A stretch of 64,000 bases of DNA from a bacterium (GTDB lineage Bacteria; Vulcanimicrobiota; Vulcanimicrobiia; Vulcanimicrobiales; SCRA01), in NCBI GenBank assembly GCA_004297985.1, contig SCRA01000038.1, positions 1 through 64,000 on the forward strand. Direction: 5' to 3'. The notes under the pieces were generated by a model that saw only the letters and a program-made list of their open reading frames with translations, did no database searches and was not told where the DNA came from. Below are positions 36,069 to 43,977 of this stretch, one piece after another; position 1 is the first letter of the stretch, and each line of letters begins with the position of its first letter. The translations under genes were made by a program, and so were the position numbers.

Positions 36069-37249
36069 ACCGGCCTCTCCTCAAGCGAGTTGCGATTCTG
36101 GGGAGTACCGGCTCCGTCGGGACCCAAGCCCTCGACGTCATCGCCGCGAACCCCGAGCGCTTCAAGGTGGTTGCGCTGGCCGCAGGGCGCCGGGTTGACG
36201 AGCTCCTAGCCCAGGCCCGTGCCTTCGGACCAGCGATCGTCTCGGCCGCCGAGGGAGAGGGCGCAGGCTGTCTGCGCGCCGGTCTTCCCGGCGTTCGCGT
36301 GGAGTGTGGGGAAGCGGGCCTCTTCGCCTGCGCCCTCGAGTCGCAGGCTGACGTCGTGCTGGCCGCCACCGACGGCGCCGTCGCCATGGAGGCGATCTTC
36401 GCCGCGGTGCGCGCCGGGATCGATGTCGCCCTGGCCAACAAGGAGGTCATCGTCTCGCTGGGCGAGGCCTTGATGGACCAGGCGGCTCACTCGGGTGCGC
36501 GCATTCTCCCCGTCGACTCCGAGCATAGCGCGATCTTCCAGTGCCTGGAGGGCGAGCCGGCGGCGGCGGTGCACAGCATCGTCCTGACGGCCAGCGGCGG
36601 CCCGTTCTGGGGGCATCGGCGTGAAGATCTCGAGCACGTTACCGTCGCCGACGCCCTGCGCCATCCCACGTGGCAGATGGGGACGAAGAACACGATCGAT
36701 TCCGCCACGATGATGAATAAGGGTCTGGAAGTGATCGAGGCCTGCCGGCTCTTTGCCCTTCCGCCGGAGCGCGTGCGCGTCCTGGTCCACCGGCAGAGCG
36801 TGGTTCATGGGCTGGCGATCTTCTCCGACGGCAACGTGAAGGCACAGGTGGCGGTTCCGGACATGCGCCTACCGATCGGCTACGCGCTGGCGTATCCGAA
36901 TCGCCTCGAGCGCTCCCCGCTGCCCTTCGAGCCCCTCGCTTTGCTAGGCGGGAGCGGGCAAGCCACGCTCACGTTCGAAGAACCGGACGAGGAGCGCTTT
37001 CCTTGCTTGGGCTTGGCCTATCGCGCTTTGCGCGAGGGTGGTACGGCCACGGCGGTGCTCTCCGCCGCCAACGAGGTGGCGGTGCGCGCCTTCGTCGACG
37101 GTGCGATCGGCTTCACGGAGATAGCGCGCTTGGTGGGAGCCGTGCTCGACGCACACGAAGCGGGGAGTGCGACGCTGGAGGCCGTGCGCCGGGCGGATGC
37201 CTGGGCGCGAGCTTTCGCGGAACAATCCGCTCGGACGCTCCACCGGTAG
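36065..37249 (+). CDS. dxr: 1-deoxy-D-xylulose 5-phosphate reductoisomerase
   Basis: NADPH-dependent MEP-pathway enzyme that converts DXP to MEP. The 394 residues start with the cofactor motif VAILGSTGSVGTQALDVI, then have DVALANKEVIVSLGEALM, LPVDSEHSAIFQCLEG (metal site) and SATMMNKGLEVIEACRLF. Together with ispG two genes downstream it shows that isoprenoids are made by the MEP route. Confidence 0.97.
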   Translation: MNRPLLKRVAILGSTGSVGTQALDVIAANPERFKVVALAAGRRVDELLAQARAFGPAIVSAAEGEGAGCLRAGLPGVRVECGEAGLFACALESQADVVLAATDGAVAMEAIFAAVRAGIDVALANKEVIVSLGEALMDQAAHSGARILPVDSEHSAIFQCLEGEPAAAVHSIVLTASGGPFWGHRREDLEHVTVADALRHPTWQMGTKNTIDSATMMNKGLEVIEACRLFALPPERVRVLVHRQSVVHGLAIFSDGNVKAQVAVPDMRLPIGYALAYPNRLERSPLPFEPLALLGGSGQATLTFEEPDEERFPCLGLAYRALREGGTATAVLSAANEVAVRAFVDGAIGFTEIARLVGAVLDAHEAGSATLEAVRRADAWARAFAEQSARTLHR

Positions 37250-37269
37250 AGGATCATAGAGAAGACCGC

Positions 37270-38391
37270 ATGCACGTCGACCTCGGACTCACTTTTCGCA
37301 TCATTACGTTCCTGATCACGCTCAGCGTGCTGATCGTGCTCCACGAGTGGGGGCATTTCATCGTCGCCAAGCTCTCACGAGTACGCGTGACGGACTTCGC
37401 GATCGGCTTCGGCCCATCGTTGATCTGCATTCGCTACAACGGCACCAACTACCGCATCAACCCGTTCCTGGTGGGCGGCTACTGTCTGATGCTCGGTGAA
37501 GACGGGCGCAAGGCGGAGCAGTCCGGAGTGACGGCAACGCCGGTCGACCTCGATCAGGAGGCGGGGCGCTACGGCACGGACTTCCAGGGAAAGCCCGTCC
37601 TCGCGCGGCTAGCCATCGTGCTGGCCGGCCCCGTCATGAACTTCATCTTGGGCTTCGCGATCTTCGTGGTCGCCCTCGCGGGTGTCGGCCGTCAGGTGGC
37701 CACCACCACCATCGCCTCGCTCAGCTCACCGACCATGCCCGCGGCGATGGCCGGCCTGCGACCCGGCGATACGATCACGGCGATCGACGGCAAGCCGGTG
37801 AAAGACGGCGCCGCCATGGTCGGTCTGATCAACCGTTCGGCGGGTATCCCGCTGGCGCTGAGCGTACGCCGCAGCGCCGCGGTTCTGACCATTAGAGTTA
37901 CGCCGGTCGCCACGGATGTCAATGGGCGGCGCATCGGTTTGACGGGCTTCTCGCCCGCGTTTACCAGCGTGCCCGAGCCTCTCACGAGAGCGGTGCCCGA
38001 GGCATGGGATCAGACGACGCTCGTGCTCGCCTCGACCGTCGGCTCGCTCGTGCAGCTCGCAACGCACTTCACGCATACCGCTCCTCAGCTCTCCGGCATC
38101 ATCGGCATCGGGCAGGTGGCCACGCAAGTTCAGCAGGAGGGATGGGGGCCGTACCTCGTCTTCGCGGGATCGATCTCCATTCTCTTGGGCTTCTTCAACC
38201 TGCTGCCGCTGCCCGCACTCGACGGTGGGCGCGCCGCGTTCTTCGTTGCGGAGATATTGCGGGGAAAGCCGGTGGACCCAGAGAAGGAAGGCTTGGTGCA
38301 TGTCGTCGGCTTCGTGGTGCTGATGGCGCTGATGGTAGTCATCGCATTCCACGACGTCCAACGTCTGTTGCTGCACCAAAGCATTCTGTAA
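37270..38391 (+). CDS. rseP: RseP-like site-2 zinc metalloprotease
   Basis: Intramembrane protease of the M50 family that cleaves anti-sigma factors and signal peptides. The 373 residues have the zinc motif HEWGH (His25, Glu26, His29) in the first membrane helix. A PDZ domain follows (residues about 150-235; AGLRPGDTITAIDGKPVKD), and the second active-site helix motif NLLPLPALDGGRA lies near residue 315. It has one PDZ domain where E. coli RseP has two. Confidence 0.93.
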   Translation: MHVDLGLTFRIITFLITLSVLIVLHEWGHFIVAKLSRVRVTDFAIGFGPSLICIRYNGTNYRINPFLVGGYCLMLGEDGRKAEQSGVTATPVDLDQEAGRYGTDFQGKPVLARLAIVLAGPVMNFILGFAIFVVALAGVGRQVATTTIASLSSPTMPAAMAGLRPGDTITAIDGKPVKDGAAMVGLINRSAGIPLALSVRRSAAVLTIRVTPVATDVNGRRIGLTGFSPAFTSVPEPLTRAVPEAWDQTTLVLASTVGSLVQLATHFTHTAPQLSGIIGIGQVATQVQQEGWGPYLVFAGSISILLGFFNLLPLPALDGGRAAFFVAEILRGKPVDPEKEGLVHVVGFVVLMALMVVIAFHDVQRLLLHQSIL

Positions 38392-38402
38392 CTCGAGATA
38401 GC

Positions 38403-39542
38403 ATGATTCATTTACGTCGTAAATCGAAGCCCATCGTTCTCAAGAATCGTACGGCTAGCACCAATACCACCTCGGTCACCATCGGCGGGGACGCTCCGAT
38501 CGCTGTCCAGTCGATGACCACGACGGATACCGCCGACGTCGAGAAAACGCTCGAACAGATCTACGGCTTGAAAATGGCGGGTTGCGAGGTGGTCCGCTGC
38601 ACCGTCCAGGATCCCAAGGACGCCGCTGGTCTACCGGCGATCGTGTCCCGCTCGCCGGTGCCCATCGTGGCCGACGTCCACTTCGATTACCGCATGGCCC
38701 TGGCCGCCATCGAGGCAGGTGTCGCGAAACTCCGTCTCAACCCCGGAAATATCCGCGATGAGAAGAAGATCCGCGAAGTCGTCAAGGCAGCGATCGACGC
38801 GAAGTGTCCGATTCGCGTAGGCGTGAATATGGGCTCGCTCGACCCGGATCTCGAGAAGCGCTTGGGCCACACGCCGGAGGCGATGGTCGAGTCGGCGATG
38901 CGTCACGTCACGATCCTCGAGGACCTCGGCCACACGGATATCATCATCTCCGTCAAGGCGCACGACGTCCGCTCGACCGTCGAGGCGTACCGGTTGATGG
39001 CCAAGCGCGTGGCGTACCCGTTGCACTTGGGTGTCACCGAGGCGGGTCTGCCGCGCGAGGGGACGATCAAGTCGTCGATCGCCATCGGCATGCTGCTGGC
39101 CGAGGGCATCGGTGATACCGTACGCGTCTCCCTCGCCGCCGAGCCTGTGGAAGAGGTGCCCGTCGTGTGGGGCATCCTGCGCGCCCTGGGATTGCGCGAG
39201 AAGGGATTGGACATCACGGCCTGCCCCTCGTGCGGACGTGCCGAAATCGCCGTCGTCGAGCTGGCACGCTCCGTCGAGGCGATCGCCAAGGCCTATACGG
39301 CGCCGGTCAAGGTAGCTGTGATGGGCTGCGTGGTGAACGGTCCCGGTGAGAGCAAGATGGCCGATGTCGGCGTGGCGGGCGGCAAGGGCAAGGGAGCGAT
39401 CTACCGAAAAGGCGCGCTGGTCGGCACGTTCCCTGAGGCGGAGTTGCTAGGGGCACTGCGCTTGGAGATCGAGCGCGTCATCGACGAGCAGTACCCCGCA
39501 TACCGCAACGAGCTCACGCTGTTGACGCCGAGCTCCACGTGA
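38403..39542 (+). CDS. ispG: 4-hydroxy-3-methylbut-2-en-1-yl diphosphate synthase
   Basis: MEP-pathway iron-sulfur enzyme (GcpE). The 379 residues include IAVQSMTTTDTADVEKTLEQI, VADVHFDYRMALAAIEAGVAKLRLNPGN and the [4Fe-4S] ligands Cys274, Cys277 and Cys309 in ACPSCGR and MGCVVNGPGE. Length is that of the bacterial two-domain type. It closes the rpsB-to-ispG cluster; the next gene's GTG overlaps its TGA. Confidence 0.97.
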   Translation: MIHLRRKSKPIVLKNRTASTNTTSVTIGGDAPIAVQSMTTTDTADVEKTLEQIYGLKMAGCEVVRCTVQDPKDAAGLPAIVSRSPVPIVADVHFDYRMALAAIEAGVAKLRLNPGNIRDEKKIREVVKAAIDAKCPIRVGVNMGSLDPDLEKRLGHTPEAMVESAMRHVTILEDLGHTDIIISVKAHDVRSTVEAYRLMAKRVAYPLHLGVTEAGLPREGTIKSSIAIGMLLAEGIGDTVRVSLAAEPVEEVPVVWGILRALGLREKGLDITACPSCGRAEIAVVELARSVEAIAKAYTAPVKVAVMGCVVNGPGESKMADVGVAGGKGKGAIYRKGALVGTFPEAELLGALRLEIERVIDEQYPAYRNELTLLTPSST

Positions 39543-40015
39543 CCATGGCGCTGCGTTTGCCTTCGAAACGCTACGTCTGCGTGACGCTGCTCGTCAGCTC
39601 GGCACTCTCGCTGATGATGGCGTTCGGGCGTCCGGTCGAGATGACGGTCGACGGGCGGAGCGTGCCGCTAGACGTGCCGCCGGTAACGGCATGGCACGAG
39701 ACATTCGTGCCGGCGCGCGCCCTCCTCAGAGAACTGGGTGCGCAGACGAGCTTCGACCCCCACAAGCAGCGTTTGGTTGCCGTCAGCAGCAATGATACCG
39801 TCATCTTCCGCGCCGGTCTGCCCATCGCGAAGATCGACGGTAAGCGCGTCGGTTTGACGCATGCCCCGTTCATCGAGCAAGGGCGGATGATGATTCCTGT
39901 CAGCTTCGTGGAACGCGAGCTGGGGGCGCGGGTCTCCTTCGACTCGCAGCACTACCGGCTCGACTTCGCCGTCCCCGGGATGGTGGAAGCCGGGGCTCAA
40001 GGGCTCGATCGCTAG
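39539..40015 (+). CDS. Secreted protein with copper-amine-oxidase-N-like domain
   Basis: A 158-residue protein with an N-terminal hydrophobic signal (LLVSSALSLMMAFG). Two repeats of the copper amine oxidase N-terminal-like fold follow: VEMTVDGRSVPLDVPPV with TFVPARALLRELGAQTSFD, and PIAKIDGKRVGLTHAPF with MMIPVSFVERELGARVSFD. Such domains occur in secreted or wall-associated proteins and bind no known ligand in most cases. GTG 39539 or ATG 39545 may be the start. No function can be assigned. Confidence 0.7.
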   Translation: MTMALRLPSKRYVCVTLLVSSALSLMMAFGRPVEMTVDGRSVPLDVPPVTAWHETFVPARALLRELGAQTSFDPHKQRLVAVSSNDTVIFRAGLPIAKIDGKRVGLTHAPFIEQGRMMIPVSFVERELGARVSFDSQHYRLDFAVPGMVEAGAQGLDR

Positions 40016-40051
40016 CAACGTAACTCGTAACACTGGGAGGCTCTCCGCGAG

Positions 40052-40612
40052 ATGGTTGAGCAGGATCGCCGCGGTCCCTGGACGACGGTTGAGCGCGAGC
40101 GACTCTATCGCAATCCTTGGGGCGCGCTCGAGCGCCATATGGTGATCCGCCCCGACGGCACGCCCGGAGAACACCTCTTCGTCGACCTTCCGCCGGCAGT
40201 GGGAGTGTTGGCGGCCGACGGCCGCGACGTGTTGCTGGTACGGCAGCCGCGCTACGGGATCGGCCGCGACGTGCTCGAGATCGTCAAGGGCGGGCGTCAC
40301 GAAGGGGAGACGGCGGAGGCGGCGGCGCGGCGCGAGTTGCGAGAGGAGGCAGGCATCGATGCCAAGCGCCTTCTGCCGCTAGGCGAGCGCGTGGCGCTGC
40401 CCAGCATTACCAACGAGCGCGCGACGCTTTACGCCGCCACCGGGCTCAAGGAGATCGAGCCGGAACCCGACGGCAGCGAGGTGATCGAAGTCGTGCGTAT
40501 GACGCTCGACGAAGCTCTCAACTCCGCCCTCGAGGGCGGGATCGAGGACGCCGACACGGTCGTGGCACTGGCGCGCTACGCCTTCGCCATCAACATCCTT
40601 CGCATCGAGTAG
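40052..40612 (+). CDS. NUDIX hydrolase, ADP-ribose pyrophosphatase type
   Basis: The 186-residue protein carries a full Nudix box, GGRHEGETAEAAARRELREEAGI (residues about 80-102, in the pattern GX5EX7REUXEEXGU). Flanking sequence resembles ADP-sugar pyrophosphatases: AVGVLAADGRDVLLVRQPRYGIGRDVLEIVKG, then TLYAATGLKEIEPEPDGSEVIEV. ATG 40052 with GGGAGG about 13 bases upstream is used. The gene ends 8 bp from the convergent adenosyltransferase. Confidence 0.88.
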   Translation: MVEQDRRGPWTTVERERLYRNPWGALERHMVIRPDGTPGEHLFVDLPPAVGVLAADGRDVLLVRQPRYGIGRDVLEIVKGGRHEGETAEAAARRELREEAGIDAKRLLPLGERVALPSITNERATLYAATGLKEIEPEPDGSEVIEVVRMTLDEALNSALEGGIEDADTVVALARYAFAINILRIE

Positions 40613-40620
40613 CTCTCACG

Positions 40621-41223
40621 CTACGCGGGGATCTCCGGCGGGGCGGGATGGTGATTCCAGAGGTGCTCGGGCTCGCCGAGCTCGTTGTTGATCCAACGTG
40701 CCCAGACGAAGAGCGCATCCGAGAGCCGGTTGAGGAATTTTCCGGCGATGGCTTCGGCCTCTCCGTCGCGTTGCAGGCGTACCAGGAGACGCTCGGCGCG
40801 GCGGCAGACCGTGCGGGCCATGTGCAGATAGCCGCCGGCGTAGGAGCCGCCGGGGTGGATGAAATTGGCGAGCGGCTCGAGATCCCGTTGACAGCGGTCG
40901 ATGGCATGTTCGAGAAAGTCGATATCGGCCTGCTCGATCTTGGGCATCGCCTCGCTGCGCTTCTCCAAAGGCGTGGCGAGGTCGGAGCCGAGGTTGAACA
41001 GCGAGTCCTGCGTCCAAGCAAGCCATCGATCGAGCGTTTGCGCACGCGGGCGTTTCGCGTGCTCGGCAAGCGCGCGGCGTGCCAGGCCGATCATCGACGA
41101 GCACTCGTCGACGGTTCCATAGCACTCGATGCGCTGCGCGTCTTTGGGAACGCGCGCTCCGCCGACCAGTCCCGTCATCCCGGCGTCGCCGGTGCGCGTA
41201 TAGATGCGTGTCAACTTCGGCAT
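40621..41223 (-). CDS. PduO-type cob(I)alamin adenosyltransferase
   Basis: Transfers the adenosyl group of ATP to cob(I)alamin. The 200 residues begin MPKLTRIYTRTGDAGMTGLVGG, the ATP-binding signature, and continue with ECYGTVDECSSMIGLARR and WARWINNELGE, typical of the PduO trimer. ATG 41223 is chosen because this is the family N-terminus. It diverges from an IclR-type regulator with a 118-bp shared region. No B12-dependent mutase is in the window. Confidence 0.92.
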   Translation of the reverse strand: MPKLTRIYTRTGDAGMTGLVGGARVPKDAQRIECYGTVDECSSMIGLARRALAEHAKRPRAQTLDRWLAWTQDSLFNLGSDLATPLEKRSEAMPKIEQADIDFLEHAIDRCQRDLEPLANFIHPGGSYAGGYLHMARTVCRRAERLLVRLQRDGEAEAIAGKFLNRLSDALFVWARWINNELGEPEHLWNHHPAPPEIPA

Positions 41224-41256
41224 ACGCGAGGATTCGCCACACGTGCCACCCATTCA

Positions 41257-41284
41257 TTGACAGCGCGCTAGGCGCGGTGATACT
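41257..41284 (+). promoter_or_regulatory. Sigma-70 promoter for the IclR-type gene
   Basis: An exact TTGACA (41257-41262), a 16-base spacer, then GATACT (41279-41284). Transcription should start near 41291, leaving about 50 nt before the ATG at 41342. The IclR-like operator lies just downstream of the start point. Confidence 0.7.
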
Positions 41285-41301
41285 CTGCCACGGAAGGTGT
41301 G

Positions 41302-41315
41302 TGAAATGTATTTCA
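41302..41315. promoter_or_regulatory. IclR-type operator
   Basis: TGAAAT-GT-ATTTCA, a perfect 6-bp inverted repeat, closely resembles the AT-rich palindrome (TGGAAATNATTTCCA) bound by E. coli IclR. It lies at about +11 to +24 relative to the predicted start, where a bound repressor would block transcription, so autorepression is likely. Confidence 0.7.
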
Positions 41316-41341
41316 GATGAAGAATACGGGGCTAGCAGCCG

Positions 41342-42136
41342 ATGGCGAAACAGCTAAAGAAGGATCTGCTCGGCACGATTGTTCGTGGATTACGTGCCCT
41401 CGACTACCTCGCGACCCAACCGCACGGGGCGACGCCTAAAGAGCTCTCTCGCGCTTTGCGCTGGAACATCTCGACTTGCTACCACGTGCTCAACACCTTG
41501 GAGTCGGAGCGCTACGCCGTGCGCGATGCGGCGACCACCGCCTTTCGGCTCGGGCCCAGCGTCGGCCGGCTGGCCCAGGGCTACTCCGCGCGCTTTGCGC
41601 TTCTGCCCGCGCTGCGCCCGGTCATCGTCGAGCTCTCGCGCGCAACCTCCGAGAATGCGTACTTGGCGGTGTATGAGGATCGCGAGATCGCCATTGCCGA
41701 GATCGTCGAGAGCACACAGCGCGTGCGGGTCGAGAAACTGCACCCCGGCTACATGGAGAACCTCCACGCTCGGGCCCTCGGGAAGGCCGTGCTGGCCCAC
41801 CTGCCGTGGCCGGAGGTGCGTGCGCGATACCTCGCGAGTGATCCCGCGAGGCTGACGCGCTCGACCAAGACCGAACTCGAGGCGATCCACGCAGAGCTCG
41901 AGACCACGCGCGCCCGGGGCTATAGCCTCGATCTCGAAGAATTCTGCGAAGGCGTTTGCTGTGTCGGCGCCCCGATCTTCGATGCGCGGGGCGCGGTTGT
42001 TGCCTCGCTCTCCGTCTCCATGCCCACCTACCGCTTCGAGCCGGCGCAGGCGACGTGTATCCGCGTCGTCCGCGAGGCGGCACGCCAAGCGACCAGACTC
42101 TTGGGAGGTGACGTTGCGGCGCTCGCCCTCGCCTGA
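41342..42136 (+). CDS. IclR-family transcriptional regulator
   Basis: The 264 residues have an N-terminal winged helix (ALDYLATQPHGATPKELSRALRWNISTCYHVLNTLESERYAVRD, residues about 18-61) and a C-terminal IclR effector domain (residues about 85-255; RATSENAYLAVYEDREIAIAEIVES, GYSLDLEEFCEGVCCVGAPIFDARGAVVASLSVSMP). Such regulators usually sense small aromatic or organic acids. It likely represses itself through the palindrome upstream. The divergent adenosyltransferase gene may be a further target. Confidence 0.92.
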   Translation: MAKQLKKDLLGTIVRGLRALDYLATQPHGATPKELSRALRWNISTCYHVLNTLESERYAVRDAATTAFRLGPSVGRLAQGYSARFALLPALRPVIVELSRATSENAYLAVYEDREIAIAEIVESTQRVRVEKLHPGYMENLHARALGKAVLAHLPWPEVRARYLASDPARLTRSTKTELEAIHAELETTRARGYSLDLEEFCEGVCCVGAPIFDARGAVVASLSVSMPTYRFEPAQATCIRVVREAARQATRLLGGDVAALALA

Positions 42137-42203
42137 CCCCACGGCTGTCGCATTTCCTGCAGCAGCGATAAGAGCGACGGCACACTTGCTAGGGCCGATT
42201 CTT

Positions 42204-42233
42204 TTGTAAAGATATCGTTTCATCACGTAATGT
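42204..42233 (+). promoter_or_regulatory. Possible promoter of the BTAD regulator
   Basis: TTGTAA (42204-42209), an 18-base spacer, then TAATGT (42228-42233) in an AT-rich stretch of an otherwise GC-rich 180-bp gap. A second -35-like TTGACC at 42241 has no fitting -10. Low confidence. Confidence 0.3.
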
Positions 42234-42316
42234 GGGTCTATTGACCTGCATCACATTTGCATGCTTTGGGTAGACTGAAGGCCCCCAGTATTCGCGCGTA
42301 CCGGAGGTTGGTCTGT

Positions 42317-43939
42317 ATGCCTAGCATATCAGCCGAAACACCCCTCCCTCGCTTGGCTCCTCATCTCATTTCGAGGCCGAAGATCGAGTCGTGGCTCAAG
42401 AGGCACGCCGACGTGCCCGTTCGCCTCTTCGCCGCGCCGTCGGGATCGGGAAAGCTCACTTCGATCGTGACGTACATGCAGGCGCGAGGGGGAGGCGCCT
42501 ACTTGCGGCTCCAGCGCGCCGAGCCTCCGCGGGCGATGCGCCAGCGTCTGGCGCGAGCGTTGAACCTTGCCAAGGCGCCAGCATCGTTCGACGAGCTGCT
42601 CGTTGCGCTGCGCCGGCGCGCTCCCGTAGAGATCGCCTTTTTCGACGTGGTGATGGCGGCGGAGGAGACGCTCGAGGAGATCGATCGGCTGGTCGACGAG
42701 GCCCCGGCCGGCGTGAACTTGATCGTGGGGACGCGTTCGCGCGCCATCGTCGACGTCAGCCGCATGCTGGCCAGCGGCTGCGCTGTGCTCTGCGATGCGG
42801 AGATGCTGGCGTTCGATGCCTACGAGACGACGCGGTTGGCGGAGGCGTTAGGAGTTGCGTCCACTCCAAGCGACATCGCGTACCTGCTTCACGAGAGCGA
42901 AGGCTGGGCCGCCGTGACGACCGGCGTGCTCCGTCACGCAGCCACTACCGGCCGCCCGCTGAGCGGAGCGTTCGAGGATTGGGTCCGCAGGCAAGGGCGC
43001 CTCTTCAGCGAGTTCATCGCACGCGAGCTCGAGTTCGCAACCGAACGAGAGCGCACGGCGTTCCATCGCTTGATCGCGGGCGCCCAAAGCGCGCTTCCCG
43101 AGCTCGAGACGACGGGCCTCTTCGTGCGCTACGACGAGAGCGGCTACCGCCCGTATCGCGTCGTCGCGCGCCTGTGCGGCGCAGAGCCTCGCCTCGCCGC
43201 CGACGAGAGTGTGCCGGCTCTGCCGATGACGGTGAAGATGTTCGGCCGCTTCGAGGCGGAGATCGGCGGTCGACCGATCCCGTGGGTGCGGCGGCGCGAT
43301 CAGGATCTCTTCAAGTATCTGCTGCTCAAGGGGAATTCCAGCGCCTCGCGCGGCGAGCTCATCGAAACGTTCTGGCCGCAGGCCGATCCGCATCTCGCGG
43401 GTCAATCCTTGCGCACGGCATGCGCGAACGTGCGAAAGGCAATCGGAACGCTGGTCGGGAGCGAGGGTGCCGAGCGGTATATCAGCACCAACGGCGCGAT
43501 CTGCCTCAACCTCGCGCACATCGTCGTGGATGTCCGCCGGTTCAAGGCGCACATCACCGACGGCGACGAGGAGTACGAGCGCGGACACCATGACGAGGCG
43601 ATCGCGCACTACCGCGCGGCCGACGCGCTCTATCGCGGTCCCCTGCTGCAGGAGGATGCGTCCGCGCCATGGTTCGCCCCGCGTGTCGCGATGTACCAAG
43701 AACTCTACGTTCATAGTCTGGAGCGGCAGGGAGAGTGTTGGATCGCCAAGGGTGAGCCGATCCTCGCCCGCCAGTGCGCCTATCGCGTGCTTGCGCTCAA
43801 GCCGGATGCCGTCGAAGGGCGCCGCCTGGTTCGACTGGCGCTCTCGTCGCCGGGACCGAGCGAGGATGCCGATCAGAAGAGGCGCGCGATAGGACTGCAG
43901 CAACTGCCGGAGCGGGCGGAGATCGCCCTCGAGCACTGA
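42317..43939 (+). CDS. BTAD/SARP-type regulator with degenerate NTPase domain
   Basis: The 540 residues split into an N-terminal MalT-like NTPase region (residues about 15-250) and a C-terminal DNA-binding plus BTAD region. The P-loop is degenerate: APSGSGKLTS has Leu where Ser/Thr is expected after GK; a Walker-B-like IAFFDVV follows. The OmpR-type winged helix is at about 300-375 (KMFGRFEAEIGG, RDQDLFKYLLLKGN, SRGELIETFWP), followed by helical BTAD repeats to 510. ATG 42317 is chosen because GGAGG lies 9 bases upstream. Target unknown. Confidence 0.75.
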   Translation: MPSISAETPLPRLAPHLISRPKIESWLKRHADVPVRLFAAPSGSGKLTSIVTYMQARGGGAYLRLQRAEPPRAMRQRLARALNLAKAPASFDELLVALRRRAPVEIAFFDVVMAAEETLEEIDRLVDEAPAGVNLIVGTRSRAIVDVSRMLASGCAVLCDAEMLAFDAYETTRLAEALGVASTPSDIAYLLHESEGWAAVTTGVLRHAATTGRPLSGAFEDWVRRQGRLFSEFIARELEFATERERTAFHRLIAGAQSALPELETTGLFVRYDESGYRPYRVVARLCGAEPRLAADESVPALPMTVKMFGRFEAEIGGRPIPWVRRRDQDLFKYLLLKGNSSASRGELIETFWPQADPHLAGQSLRTACANVRKAIGTLVGSEGAERYISTNGAICLNLAHIVVDVRRFKAHITDGDEEYERGHHDEAIAHYRAADALYRGPLLQEDASAPWFAPRVAMYQELYVHSLERQGECWIAKGEPILARQCAYRVLALKPDAVEGRRLVRLALSSPGPSEDADQKRRAIGLQQLPERAEIALEH

Positions 43940-43977
43940 CTAGGAGAACCGCCGCTCCCTTCGAATCTAGGCTGGTC

